NCBI RefSeq assembly: GCF_009720625.1
Contig: NZ_CP046266.1
Coordinates: 2,985,501 to 3,049,500, forward strand
Source of the DNA: Metabacillus sediminilitoris
Lineage (GTDB): Bacteria > Bacillota > Bacilli > Bacillales > Bacillaceae
Length of the DNA stretch: 64,000 bases
Direction of reading: 5' to 3'
In this document: in pieces, positions 1 to 10,112 of the stretch
Layout of the letters: each line of letters begins with the position of its first letter
How positions within the stretch are numbered: position 1 is the first letter of the stretch
Notes under the pieces: model-generated
Seen by the model: the letters and a program-made list of their open reading frames with translations, nothing else
Told to the model about the DNA's origin: nothing
Databases searched by the model: none
Program-made: the position numbers and the translations under genes

Positions 1-2393
1 AAGACAACGGTCATTTGTTTACTTTCGAGTGCCGTCGTGATAGCAAAGATGTTACGCATATCATCATCTACGATAAGAATTTTTTTACCATTTAACAAGG
101 AATCTTCTTTTTGTAAAGTGATATCCTGCTCCTTGTTTTCATCAACAATCTCTAATGATGTTGCCGCTTCTAATCTATGAGGATCTGTTTCTTTCAAGCT
201 ATTTTTCTCGAAGACTGGTAAGTATAGTGTAAAGGTACTTCCCTTTTCAGGAACACTTTCAACATCAATACTTCCGCCTAATAAGTGAGCAATTTCTCGA
301 CTAATGGATAGACCTAATCCTGTTCCACCATATTTTCTACTTGTTGTCCCGTCTCCTTGCTGGAAAGCTTGAAAAATTAGCGATTGTTTCTCTTTTGAGA
401 TCCCGATACCAGTATCTTTTATTGAAAAGGCCAAAATCGTTTTGATCGTATGAATCGCAGGATGAATATCGATCTTTGCTTTATGGATATGCATTGTGAT
501 TTCGCCTTTATCTGTAAATTTAAAAGCGTTTGAAAGTAAATTTCTTATTACTTGTTGCAATCTCTGCTGATCAGTCCAAATACTTTCCGGGAGATTATCC
601 TCAATAGAAATTGATAGCTTTAGTCCTTTCTGATTAGCAAGTTGAAGAAATTGACGTTCTGCAAAAAGACAGACATCCCTCAAATTGACTTTATTAGGAA
701 AAATGTCGATCTTACCTGATTCAATTTTCGATAAATCTAACACTTCGTTGATTAGCTGTAAAAGTTCATTTCCAGACTTATATATTGTGTCTGCAAAAAT
801 AACTTGTTGATCTGTTAGATTTCCTTCTTTATTTTCTGTAAGCAAATGAGCAAGAATTAGTAAGCTATTTAACGGTGAACGTAATTCATGAGACATGTTG
901 GCAAGAAATTCAGATTTATACTTCGAATTAAGTTCCAATTGTAAAGCCTTTTCTTCAAGTTCTATTTTTGTATTGTTTAGGTCGTTCGTTTTTTGCTCTA
1001 ACCTCTTATATTGTTCTTCAAGCTTTTCATTCATACTAATTAATTCTTCGTGTTGCAGCTGCAGCTCTTCAGACTGACTTTGCAATTCTTCCGTTAATGC
1101 TTTCGATTCAATTAGTAGAGTTTCTACTTGCATACGTCCATTAACACTTTTTACTGTGATCCCAATTTGGTTAGCTACTTGTTGTAATAAGGTTTCTTGA
1201 ATAGCAGTAAATTTCTTAAATGATGCTATTTCAATTACGACTGTAATTTCTCCTTCAAATTCAACCGGTATTACAATTATGCTTGCTGGTGCAGCTTCAC
1301 CTACACCAGAGGCAATTTTTATATAATTTTCAGGGATATCTGTTAGATGAATCGTCCGCTTTTCAAGGGCTGCTTGTCCTACAATTCCTTCACCGAAACG
1401 GAAGCTTGATGCCCCCATCTCTTGTCCATTAAATGCATATGCTGCAATCGTATAAAACCTCTGTTCTACTGTTCCTTGTCTAGCATAAAAAACACCGTAA
1501 TTTGCTCCAATCATTGGTGTGATTTTATTAATAAATTGTTGCCCCAATGTTTGAAGATCATGAATTCCTTGATACATAGTTGCCATTTCTGCAATACTTG
1601 TTTCTAACCAGCTTTTTTCCTTGAGGGATTGTGTCATATTATTAAACGCCATAGCAATATCTTGAATTTCATCACGTGATTTTACCTCAATCTGGGGCAA
1701 TTGCTTAACAGCGTTAGATTCAGTAGTCAACCTTTTGATAACTCTTGTAATTTTAGTAAGATTATTTGTAATATTCTTAGATATAATAAGTCCAATCAAA
1801 ATATTTAATAATAATGCTAGTACACTGAAAAAAATAGTCATCTTTTTCATTTGTTTTACATGTTCGGTATTTTCCACTCTTGATTCATTCATCAATTGCT
1901 GCTGTCGTTCAGTAAGATACTTCGTTAATGGAGAAAACTGAGTCCCGATAGGTAGCACATCTGTCTTAAAATATTCTGAAGCTGCTTGTTTACTGGCATT
2001 TTCTTCAAACATCATTAATAAACCTTCATATTTATTATTAAAGTTTTGATTAAGTTCTCCTAACTTTAAAACAGTAGCTTTACTTTCAGGCTCAATAGCT
2101 AGTGAGCTTGTTTTATTAATTAACATATTCATTTCAGCATTCGCATTCTGAAGCTCTGTTATAAACTCAGGACTTTCTGTTAAAAGATACCCTCTTAAAC
2201 TACTAGTTTGTTGGTGTGCTAATATTTGTATATCTTTAGCATTATTTAAAATATTGACTCGTCGATTAATCAAATCAGAATAGGAGTTGTTCACCTTACT
2301 TAAGTTATAATAAAAAATTCCGCTTGTTGCTCCAAAGAAAAGTGCTACAATCAAAAATCCTATGATTAGTTTTTTACTAATTGTAAACCTCAT
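1..2393 (-). CDS. Hybrid sensor histidine kinase (TM-HAMP-GAF-HisKA-HATPase-REC), C-terminus beyond window
   Basis: This open frame starts at ATG 2393 behind GAGGAGG and runs off position 1, so 797 codons are visible. Domains in order: TM helix about residues 8-28, extracytoplasmic four-helix-like sensor 30-180, TM helix 184-204, HAMP 205-258, GAF about 270-420, a Gln/Glu-rich coiled coil 425-490, HisKA with SHELRSPLN (phospho-acceptor His502), and HATPase_c with the N box NLLSNAFKFT, DTGIGI and GGTGLGL. The start of a receiver domain follows (KILIVDDDMRNIF, near position 90). It should autophosphorylate on His and pass phosphate to the attached receiver. The ligand is unknown. Family assignment is firm; the number of C-terminal receiver domains cannot be seen. 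Confidence 0.93.
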   Translation of the reverse strand, partial: MRFTISKKLIIGFLIVALFFGATSGIFYYNLSKVNNSYSDLINRRVNILNNAKDIQILAHQQTSSLRGYLLTESPEFITELQNANAEMNMLINKTSSLAIEPESKATVLKLGELNQNFNNKYEGLLMMFEENASKQAASEYFKTDVLPIGTQFSPLTKYLTERQQQLMNESRVENTEHVKQMKKMTIFFSVLALLLNILIGLIISKNITNNLTKITRVIKRLTTESNAVKQLPQIEVKSRDEIQDIAMAFNNMTQSLKEKSWLETSIAEMATMYQGIHDLQTLGQQFINKITPMIGANYGVFYARQGTVEQRFYTIAAYAFNGQEMGASSFRFGEGIVGQAALEKRTIHLTDIPENYIKIASGVGEAAPASIIVIPVEFEGEITVVIEIASFKKFTAIQETLLQQVANQIGITVKSVNGRMQVETLLIESKALTEELQSQSEELQLQHEELISMNEKLEEQYKRLEQKTNDLNNTKIELEEKALQLELNSKYKSEFLANMSHELRSPLNSLLILAHLLTENKEGNLTDQQVIFADTIYKSGNELLQLINEVLDLSKIESGKIDIFPNKVNLRDVCLFAERQFLQLANQKGLKLSISIEDNLPESIWTDQQRLQQVIRNLLSNAFKFTDKGEITMHIHKAKIDIHPAIHTIKTILAFSIKDTGIGISKEKQSLIFQAFQQGDGTTSRKYGGTGLGLSISREIAHLLGGSIDVESVPEKGSTFTLYLPVFEKNSLKETDPHRLEAATSLEIVDENKEQDITLQKEDSLLNGKKILIVDDDMRNIFAITTALESKQMTVV

Positions 2394-2719
2394 CAAGTCC
2401 TCCTCTTCTATGTATCATCATGATTTTCCTTAATTAGTGAATTTTATTTGTTTTCTGAACAATTAAATAAATTATAAACTATTAAGTTATAAAATATAAC
2501 AACAATTGTTATATTTTCTTACAAAATATCAACTATTTACATTAATTTAACAATCTTAAATCTCATATTTTGGAACATGTTATTTACTAAAACATACAAC
2601 TACACAAAATCGACACATTTTCCGACCTTTTTTCGACATACTTATCTAGTTTGACTCCTTATACTAAACAATGTTGTTCTTAATGTAACTAAAAATAACA
2701 TTGTTTAGGGTGACTGTAG
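2394..2719. other. AT-rich divergent intergenic region
   Basis: Very A+T-rich spacer between the kinase and the ATP-grasp fragment. It must hold the kinase promoter. I see no clear inverted repeat or RNA element in it. Confidence 0.5.
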
Positions 2720-3058
2720 ATGAAAATTTGGAGGAATAAAAAGGTGACAGTACTTACAGTGAAAAACAAACAAATATTTTCAGATTATGTTAAACATTCA
2801 TTTTACGATGAGATGTTTGATCACAAAGGACAAGTAAGAGGGCCATACGAGAAACTTTTTCAACAATTTTCTAGAATGGGAATTGATGAGGTAACAGAGA
2901 GAAATTTTTCTATGCAGTCGCAAATGATGAAACAGGGTATCACATTTACTCTTTATGATGGGAACCAAAATGATACATATTCTGAACGAACAATACCTTT
3001 CGATATCATCCCAAGAATTGTTACCTCGGTTGAATGGGAGCTGCTAGAAGTGGATTAA
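2720..3058 (+). pseudogene. N-terminal fragment of a circularly permuted type-2 ATP-grasp protein (DUF404/407 family)
   Basis: The 112 codons match the conserved N-terminus of circularly permuted ATP-grasp proteins: YDEMFDHKGQVRGPYEKL, then QGITFTLYDGN, then IPFDIIPRIVTSVEWELLE. In the family this leads into a 450-500 residue enzyme, but here the frame stops right after EWELLEVD and no continuation is found in any frame downstream. Catalytic ATP-grasp residues are therefore missing. The start and Shine-Dalgarno are weak (GGGTGACTGTAG then ATG). I read it as a truncated gene rather than a functional small protein. Family members sit in operons with alpha-E and transglutaminase-like proteins; none is present here. 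Confidence 0.8.
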
Positions 3059-3178
3059 AACAAAGAGTTTGTGCTTTAAATATGTTTATTAAGGTTTTTA
3101 GTAATTCGATGTGACCAAAAGCAATGTGAATTGTTTACAATTGATAGTAGAATTTCGTTAGCAGACTTGACATATATA

Positions 3179-3227
3179 AGCAGCTCATAAATTGATGGTG
3201 ACCTTTACTATCAATTTATGAGCTGCT
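3179..3227. repeat. Perfect 18-bp inverted repeat with 13-nt loop
   Basis: AGCAGCTCATAAATTGAT (3179-3196) is exactly complementary to 3210-3227. No T-run follows on either side, so it is not a typical intrinsic terminator. It lies in degraded DNA between two pseudogenes and may be a remnant of a mobile-element end or a protein-binding palindrome. Confidence 0.7.
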
Positions 3228-3391
3228 AAATCTTAGAGCAAGTTTTGAACATTACGATTATCACAAAAAACTGTTATTGTACGCTTGCTCCGTTGCTAGG
3301 CAATGAACCAAAGCACGCTAGCTAAGTACGAAAGACAAATCAAAAAACATTTCCACTTATTAACAATAACAAGATAATGATCACTTGGGAA

Positions 3392-3700
3392 TTAGCCTTT
3401 TTTATAAAAATTTACTATTTCAATAGTTTTTGTTAAGACATTTCCTTTTGCAAAAATCCAATCAAGTCGTCTTTCCGGTCCGCACTCTGTAGGATCATCA
3501 AAACCATTGAAAGTTCCAAGCCAAGATCTTCATTAATTCAGGTTTGAGCAGTTACTCATAGATCAGCAAATGCTCCATCACTTGTTAGTGTTTGATGTGG
3601 AAGCCTATTAGGACTAGTATTGAAATCCCCTGTTAATAAAATTGGAATCTATTGTTTAAATTCTTCAGTAAATGTTCAACGTTCTTTTTTAGTCATTGTA
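3392..3700 (-). pseudogene. Remnant of an endonuclease/exonuclease/phosphatase (EEP) family protein, C-terminal part
   Basis: Reading the minus strand across frames gives IPILLTGDFNTSPNRLPHQ, the catalytic GDFN motif of EEP enzymes, then SDGAFADL, then TFNGFDDPTE and RRLDWIFAKGN, the family's C-terminal RxDWI signature, ending at TAA 3392-3394. At least three in-frame stops and a frameshift break the frame, and the N-terminal half is absent. The intact family hydrolyses phosphodiesters of nucleic acids or lipids. This copy cannot encode an enzyme. Confidence 0.8.
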
Positions 3701-3803
3701 GATTCTCCTCAAATGTATTATATGTAGTCTACTGACCTTAAAAGAACAGTCCAACTAAGTGTAGCCTATCTAATAAATAATGATTATTTAAACCAATCTC
3801 AAA

Positions 3804-5574
3804 TTATGAAACACAGAAAAAACTCTTTATATAATCATCAATCTTACAACATACCTCTCTTACTTCATTCACAAAACGATTTCTTTGCCTAACAAAATAA
3901 GTCTTTGTAAACAAAAAATCTTCTGATGATACGTTTCCTGAGTAAATATTCCTCACTTTTGCTAAACCTGGATATGGTTGAAATGGATAGGTATTATCGT
4001 ATTCATACTTGCTGGAATAAGAAAACATTAGTCTATTTAATGTTCCACCAACTACTTTTATCATGTTGTTATATGCATCAGCATGTTCAATTTCTGTATC
4101 CGAAAGTGTTTTTACCTGTTCAGTTAGTAAATCAAGCGCTTTATGAATCGGTGTAAAATCAAATTGGTCATCTGAATTTCTGTCAATTTCTCCGATGATT
4201 TTTCGGCTATTATTTACAAATAACGTTAGATTAAGCGGTATAATTGCTAAATTGGTAAGTTCATAGACAAGCGAAGTATGCAACTTCGTATCCCGAACTA
4301 ATAGTTCTAAATCAATTTTGTCATACAAATCTTCCTCTGTATGCCACCACCAATTACCGCCAGGTGTTTGATAGATCTTTTCATCTTCATTAGGTTCATA
4401 CTTAAACTGAATATGAATCGGAACATTCGTCCCCCAAAAGGATTGGTCTGCACCGCGAGGGAGGTATACGAAATGATTTGGCTTTTGACCTGTAAAATAA
4501 GCAATAATGTTTTCTAGTAATCTTCGATCCTCGATGGAGCTTGACCTTGGAATGACGTTGATCCCTCCCATGGTTCCAGGGAAATCCACATTGATGTGTG
4601 CAATGCACTTTTCATTGATTTCATGCCAATAATGAACAATACCATGTAGAGCCCGCATATCTTCCATTTGAATGTCCGGGCCACCATGCCAATTTGATCC
4701 CTCGTGTCAAACCTCCTTTTTTATTTGAAAATACCCGTGCCAATTCAAGCAATAATGCATTACCGCCAGCATTATCGGTTGCACCTTTATGCCATGAATC
4801 GTAATGACCTGAGACTAAAATGTATTGATCTGTCTTACCTGGTATCGAAGCAATCGGTAAACTGACTCGTTTGATTCCGGTCCGTACGACCGTTTTCACG
4901 ACAACTTTGATTTCTTCTTTTTGCATACGTTCCAATAATTGCATTCCATCGTGAAAAGTAATCCCAACCACAGGTATTTTTGTTAACTGATCCACATTTT
5001 CAATTGTAGGCGTTCCCCATACTGCTCCAACCGTTTCTTCATGGATTACCTTTTCATGTGATGGCCATATATGAATTAATCCCTTCGCGCCAGCACTCTG
5101 AATTTTCTTGACGTAATCCTCATAAAAATTCCAACTGACAACAATCTTCCCTTGTAAATTTGTATAACGATCAATTGCATCAGTACAGCTGTTATAACGT
5201 TCTTCACTATAGAAGTCATAAACGGCTTCTCCTGCGATACCTTCTGGACAATGAAGGCTAAATGATCGCGATTTTGCCTTTAAGCTAATTATATCCGAAG
5301 AAATCACATTGACTTCCCCATGTATTGGATCACTGAAATAGCTATCAAATTCACACCGCTCATGATACACGCCATACTTGTTTAACTGTTCTAAAATATA
5401 ATCAGCAGCTATTTCTGCCTCTTTTTCACCACTTAATCGTTCCCATTGGGTCAACGCTTTTGCATGTTTATCCAATTGTTCTTTATTAATCAATTGGATT
5501 AGTTCAGCATATTCTGAAGGATTAAATTTATATTTATCCAAGTTTTTCACCCTTTGCTTACGTACAGAATTCAT
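3804..5574 (-). pseudogene. M28 family metallopeptidase with PA domain, broken by one frameshift
   Basis: Two overlapping frames, 5574-4621 and 4667-3804, together make one M28 aminopeptidase-like protein of about 590 residues. The first half holds an inserted PA domain (LQGKIVVSWN, GAKGLIHIW) and the zinc region VSGHYDSWHKGATDNAGG, where H and D are ligands. It reads to RYAGSTWY and then hits a stop. The second half resumes as HYWHEINEKCIAHINVDFPG, so the shift lies at about 4621-4650. The gene begins 20 bp after the YfcC carrier gene, so it is the last gene of that operon. It is a real lesion or a sequencing error: the rest of both halves looks well conserved. The product would be an exported or cytoplasmic peptidase. 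Confidence 0.85.
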
Positions 5575-5593
5575 ATTAGACAAGTAACAATTT

Positions 5594-7030
5594 TTAATAT
5601 TGAATAAAATCTGCAAACAGGACAAATCCAGCTCCAATGACAATCCAAATCAATAGCAACGGCCAGAAAAATTTGACCCATTCCTGATATTTAATTTTAG
5701 AAACAGCTAAACTCCCCATGAGCATAGCAGAAGTAGGAAGGATACAATTTGATAAGCCGTCTCCTAATTGAAAAATCAAAACCGTTGTTTGTCTTGATAC
5801 TTCAATTAAATCAGCCAGCGGCACTAAAATCGGCATTGTCGTTGCAGCTTGTCCTGTTCCAGAAGTAATAAAAATGTTCATGAGGTTTTGCACGACATAG
5901 ATTCCTAAAACTTGAATCTGAGTAGGTAAATGAGCAATTGAAGTAAACAATCCATTAACAACAGAATCGATAATTGCGCCCTGCTCTAAGACGACAACAA
6001 CCCCTTTGGCAATTCCGACGATAAAGGCGCCAAATGTAATTTCCTTTGCTCCAATAACAAACTCTCTTGCAATTTTACTAGGTCCATACTTTGCTAAAAA
6101 TCCAACAATAATTCCTAATGATAAGAAAAACGCTGCTAGCTCCTCCATCCACCAGCCTTTGCTGGAGACACCCCAAATTAAGACACCGAAACCTGCAACC
6201 ACAGCAATGATTGTTAAATAATGAGCTATTTTTATTTGTGGTAAAGAGGATATTAAATCTGTTATTCCTTTCGCTTCTTCTTTTTCAAGTTCATAAGATA
6301 AGCTAAGGGTAGGATCTTTTTTCACCTTTTTGGCATAGCGAATAATATAAGTACTTGTAACAACTAATAAAATGACTAACAAAATAGCCCGCAGCCACAT
6401 TCCAGAAAACAATGGAATCTCAGCAATCGATTGGGCAATTCCTACGTTGAATGGATTTAAGAGCCCTGCTGTAAACCCGCTGGCTGCACCTAACATGACC
6501 ATCGCGGTACCTGTTACCGCATCATATCCCAACGATCTTGCTATAGCAATTCCGATTGGTACAAACGCCATAACCTCTGCCGACATCCCCATCGTAAATC
6601 CACCGACTGAAAACAACGTCAAGAAAATAGGGATGATAACGAGCCCCCGATTCATAAAGGTTTTTCCGACCCTTGCTGTTACTGCTTCAATCGTTCCCGT
6701 CGAATTAATAATTTGAAACACTCCGCCAATAATAAATATGAAAAAGACTGTATCGCTGGCACTGGTCAGCCCTTGAACAATGGCTAAAGGTACATCGATG
6801 ATACTTACAGGATTTTGCTCCACGGAATGAAACGTATTTTCAACAACAACAGTGTTACCCTTTTCCTTATCTTCAACTCGATCAAATTCACCTGCTGGTA
6901 AAATATACGTTAATAGCGCACATACTAAGATAATAAAAACGATAATGACAAGTGTATGGGGCATTTTAAAAAAGCTCTTTAATTTCGATGTGGGTTTTGC
7001 TTTCGGTTCAAGTTTAGAATTAGTATTCAA
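5594..7030 (-). CDS. YfcC family membrane carrier (C4-dicarboxylate/basic amino acid type)
   Basis: About 478 residues with a short cytoplasmic N-terminus and some 11-12 hydrophobic segments, starting LVIIVFIILVCALLTYILPAG. The ILPAGEFDR element and the paired hairpin motifs GGFTMGMSAEVMAF and TSGTGQAATTMPILVPLAD are typical of the YfcC/DcuC superfamily of anion or amino acid carriers. The start is probably TTG 7030, nine bases behind AAGGGTGG; GTG 7042 overlaps that ribosome site. The gene lies between an M20 amidohydrolase upstream (52-64 bp gap) and the M28 peptidase downstream, so its substrate is probably a peptide, acylated amino acid or aminobenzoyl-glutamate-like compound. That substrate is inferred. 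Confidence 0.85.
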   Translation of the reverse strand: MNTNSKLEPKAKPTSKLKSFFKMPHTLVIIVFIILVCALLTYILPAGEFDRVEDKEKGNTVVVENTFHSVEQNPVSIIDVPLAIVQGLTSASDTVFFIFIIGGVFQIINSTGTIEAVTARVGKTFMNRGLVIIPIFLTLFSVGGFTMGMSAEVMAFVPIGIAIARSLGYDAVTGTAMVMLGAASGFTAGLLNPFNVGIAQSIAEIPLFSGMWLRAILLVILLVVTSTYIIRYAKKVKKDPTLSLSYELEKEEAKGITDLISSLPQIKIAHYLTIIAVVAGFGVLIWGVSSKGWWMEELAAFFLSLGIIVGFLAKYGPSKIAREFVIGAKEITFGAFIVGIAKGVVVVLEQGAIIDSVVNGLFTSIAHLPTQIQVLGIYVVQNLMNIFITSGTGQAATTMPILVPLADLIEVSRQTTVLIFQLGDGLSNCILPTSAMLMGSLAVSKIKYQEWVKFFWPLLLIWIVIGAGFVLFADFIQY

Positions 7031-7094
7031 TATTAAAACCACCCTTCATAGGATTTCATAAGATTTTGCTGAAATGGTTATTTCAAACTTGTTC

Positions 7095-8291
7095 CTACTT
7101 AGATTGCTTTTTCTTCTTCCATTCTTCAAATTCATTTCGGATCGCTTGAAAATGAGCCGGATTGCAGCATACATCATAAGCAGTCATCGCTAATGCTTTC
7201 GCTGCCTTATTTAAACCCTGCATGCCATTCTCTGACTTTGCAGCTTCGACAAATTCAGGAGTATGGGTCGTTGCATCATCCGTTATTTTGATATACGGAT
7301 GGATCGTAGCTGTAACTTGACCCACATTTCCTATATCAGACGAACCAATCCCTCCTTTTTTGGGAGGTTCAATGACTTCTTCACCTAAGAGTTCCAAATT
7401 CTCTTTAAATAAAGATGCTAATTTTTTATTATTATTTCGTTCCGCATAGACTAGTCCCTCTATTATTTCGAGCTTTGCACCCACAGCTTCAGTAGTATGA
7501 CGAGCAGCTGCGTAAACCTTGTTACGAACGATATTCAGTTCATCAACAGTCTCGGCTCTAAGTAAAAATTCTGCTTCACAGTAGTCTGGTACAACATTTG
7601 TTGCTTCTCCGCCTTTTGTGATAATCCCATGAATCCTAACATCATCTTTGAAAAATTGTCGCAATGAGTTAACTGTAACAAAGGTGTTAATAACTGCATC
7701 AAGAGCACTAATTCCTTTTTCCGGGGCAGAAGATGCGTGCGCAGATTTCCCGTAAAATTTAAATATTGCATCAACACATGCTAGTCCGCCACGAAGTACC
7801 ATTGATTGTTTTTGCGGATGGCACATCATTGCCACATCAACATCATCAAATACCCCGTCTTGAACCATTAAGATTTTACCTCCGCCTTCTTCTTCAGCAG
7901 GTGTACCTAAAACGACAATTTCCCCTTGAAGATTCGGATGAGCAGCCTTTAATGCTAACGCTGCACCTACTGCAGACGTTCCAATAATATTATGGCCACA
8001 CCCATGGCCGAGTCCTTTTAGGGCATCGTATTCAGCTAATATGGCAACAGTAGGTCCGCCAGGTTGTCCTTTCCATGTTGCTCTAAACGATGTTTCCAGA
8101 TTAGATATTCCTTTTTCAATTGTAAAACCAGCTTTTTCTAAAGGCTCTGTCAACCATTCCATCGCTTGATATTCTTGGAAGCTAAGTTCAGGATTCCTAT
8201 GAATCTTCAATGACAATTCACGTAGTTCATGGTCACGAGCATCAACAGCTGCTTGTATCATTTTTTTCCCTTCCAAAACATCACTATTCAT
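7095..8291 (-). CDS. M20 family amidohydrolase/peptidase (AbgB-like)
   Basis: 398 residues, usual length for the M20 aminoacylase/AbgB group. Metal-site motifs are present: LAEYDALKGLGHGCGHN near 80-100, the Glu pair PAEEEGGGK near 131-139, and MCHP near 155. The dimerisation lid is seen around SAHASSAPEKGISALDA. Such enzymes hydrolyse N-acyl-amino acids, indole- or aminobenzoyl-glutamate conjugates, or dipeptides. The start ATG 8291 has AAGGAGGT ten bases upstream. It is the first gene of an operon with the YfcC carrier and M28 peptidase, downstream of a LysR regulator, which points to import and cytoplasmic cleavage of an amide-linked nutrient. Confidence 0.9.
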   Translation of the reverse strand: MNSDVLEGKKMIQAAVDARDHELRELSLKIHRNPELSFQEYQAMEWLTEPLEKAGFTIEKGISNLETSFRATWKGQPGGPTVAILAEYDALKGLGHGCGHNIIGTSAVGAALALKAAHPNLQGEIVVLGTPAEEEGGGKILMVQDGVFDDVDVAMMCHPQKQSMVLRGGLACVDAIFKFYGKSAHASSAPEKGISALDAVINTFVTVNSLRQFFKDDVRIHGIITKGGEATNVVPDYCEAEFLLRAETVDELNIVRNKVYAAARHTTEAVGAKLEIIEGLVYAERNNNKKLASLFKENLELLGEEVIEPPKKGGIGSSDIGNVGQVTATIHPYIKITDDATTHTPEFVEAAKSENGMQGLNKAAKALAMTAYDVCCNPAHFQAIRNEFEEWKKKKQSK

Positions 8292-8381
8292 AAATATACA
8301 ACCTCCTTATAATTCAGAAAATTCACTATTTGATTATTCATTTTACTTTCCAACAAACCATAAGTAAAATTAATGTTTTTT

Positions 8382-8402
8382 TGGGTATCTATAAAATTTT
8401 TT
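8382..8402. promoter_or_regulatory. Candidate LysR-type operator upstream of the M20-YfcC-M28 operon
   Basis: The near-perfect palindrome CTATAAAATTTTTTTATAG lies about 90 bp upstream of the M20 start, between it and the LysR gene. It fits the T-N11-A style of LysR sites, but in AT-rich DNA such a match can be chance. Confidence 0.35.
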
Positions 8403-8446
8403 TATAGTTTAAATATACAAATTTATCCAAACCGTTTTTTCAAAAG

Positions 8447-8480
8447 CAAAAAAAGAACACCTCATTAAGTGTCCTCTTCT
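8447..8480 (-). terminator. Intrinsic terminator after the LysR gene
   Basis: Read on the minus strand: AGGACAC, loop TTAATGAG, GTGTTCT, then a T7 run. It follows the LysR stop by a few bases and separates it from the peptidase operon. Confidence 0.8.
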
Positions 8481-8484
8481 CCTA

Positions 8485-9384
8485 CTAAAATATTTTCTTA
8501 ATATAATTAACAAATGTCGAGACTGTTGCTAATTGCAAGGATGACTGGCGAAATAACATCCATGTTCTTCTTTTTAATTCCTGGCCGTCTTTAAAGATTA
8601 AATTATGACATGTTAATTCATCACTTTCGTGAATAAATACCCTTGGGATAATTGCATACCCAAGCCCTTTTTTCACCATTTCTTTACACGTCTCATAACT
8701 GTCTACTTGCATTGTAATATGCGGTGGTTGCTCGTATCGTTCATCCCACCAACTATTGATGCTTTTATCTAGAGGACTTGATGAAACATTTTTATATTTC
8801 ATTAATACGGCTGGTTCTTTTCGATTAATCATCGGTAATTCAGGAAGTTCATCTAAATCTATTTCATTCTTGGAGATAAGGCAAATATTTTCTTCATTGA
8901 GGAGATACGTTTGATCTGACCAGTTATAATCCCCTTTTACGATTGCAACATCAATCTCCCCTTCCATGAGCAAATCCATCATTTCCGTACTAAAGCCTGT
9001 ATCCACATTCACATGAACTTTCGGATATTGGTTCATTAAATATTCTAGAATCGAAGGCAATTTGTAAAGCCCGAAGTTGCTGCTCACTCCTATTTTTAAA
9101 CTTCCTTGCACCTCATTCCCCATATTTAACAAATACTCTTTCGTCCTGCGCAAATCAGTTAGCATTCTTTTTGCATACCCGACGATATATTCACCAGCAG
9201 GTGTTATCTTAATGTTTTTCCCATTCTTTGAGAAAATCAGAATCTGAAACTCCTTTTCAATTTGCCGAATTCGATACGTCAAAGCAGGCTGCGTCATATA
9301 AAAACGCTCTGCAGCCTTTGTTAAATTCGGGTTTTCATACAAATATTGCAAGATCAGACAATCCTTCTCATCCAAAACATTCAC
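8485..9384 (-). CDS. LysR family transcriptional regulator
   Basis: 299 residues, standard LysR length. The N-terminal winged helix-turn-helix is plain (LTKAAERFYMTQPALTYRIRQIEKEF, residues about 20-45). A type-2 periplasmic-binding-like effector domain fills residues 90-299 (GSLKIGVSSNFGLYKLPSIL, then EIDVAIVKGDYNW). It is encoded directly upstream of, and parallel to, the M20-YfcC-M28 operon rather than divergently, and has its own terminator. It probably responds to the operon's substrate. The start ATG 9384 lacks a strong Shine-Dalgarno. Confidence 0.92.
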   Translation of the reverse strand: MNVLDEKDCLILQYLYENPNLTKAAERFYMTQPALTYRIRQIEKEFQILIFSKNGKNIKITPAGEYIVGYAKRMLTDLRRTKEYLLNMGNEVQGSLKIGVSSNFGLYKLPSILEYLMNQYPKVHVNVDTGFSTEMMDLLMEGEIDVAIVKGDYNWSDQTYLLNEENICLISKNEIDLDELPELPMINRKEPAVLMKYKNVSSSPLDKSINSWWDERYEQPPHITMQVDSYETCKEMVKKGLGYAIIPRVFIHESDELTCHNLIFKDGQELKRRTWMLFRQSSLQLATVSTFVNYIKKIF

Positions 9385-9413
9385 CTACCCTATCGTCACG
9401 AAAAGATATTTAA

Positions 9414-10112
9414 TAAGTGTCTTTTCTAATTGTTCTAGAGGCATATATATGGACCCTCTATCTTATTAAACTCTTAATTGACATTCTATAGTTTTTTCAA
9501 TTATAGCTTCAATCCTTGCTATTGTCAGTTTTCTGAGAGTTGGCTATAAAATTTCTATTTGGATTCTAATCACAGGATTTTTAGCTTTTTCTGATGTATA
9601 CATTTCTTTAATATAAATTTTTATCGTTTCTTCTTTTAAGGATTTTTAAAGAAAAGTTGGTTTCTACAACGACTCTTCTCTAGCCTGACGGCGATTGTAA
9701 CGGCTATAGAAGCACATATTTTTTTAGCTCTTTTACCTCTATTGAATTCAACTATCGAAATAGGGTCTCGAGAAGGTTTAAAATTGATGCCTTACCCCCG
9801 ATGTAAGGAGATTACCCCCTTATCATTGGATAAGTGATTCAAAGTTAAATATCCGGGTCTTTCAAAGAAAACGATAACTTGACACCCCCTATGAACACTC
9901 CAGAAACAGAAGACTTAACTTTACTATAGTCATATTATGTTGGACCTTCTTTTAATACCTAGCCTTATAAAATCTAATACAGAATTATTAATTAAAGAGC
10001 ATGAAGCTAATGAGTTTTCTGGTAGATTAATTACGCCTAAAGGAAGGCTTTATGACAAGGTGTCAACGTGATTGTAGAAAAGCAGAAAGAATCATCCCTA
10101 ATGCTTCTATAA
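9414..10112. other. Non-coding or decayed region
   Basis: No intact gene was found. A plus-strand run near 9673-9837 (starting SLTAIVTAIEAH) and another near 9963-10070 (ending [18 protein letters not shown]) have coding-like composition but no start, no recognisable family and no partner. They are probably remains of older genes. Confidence 0.4.
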
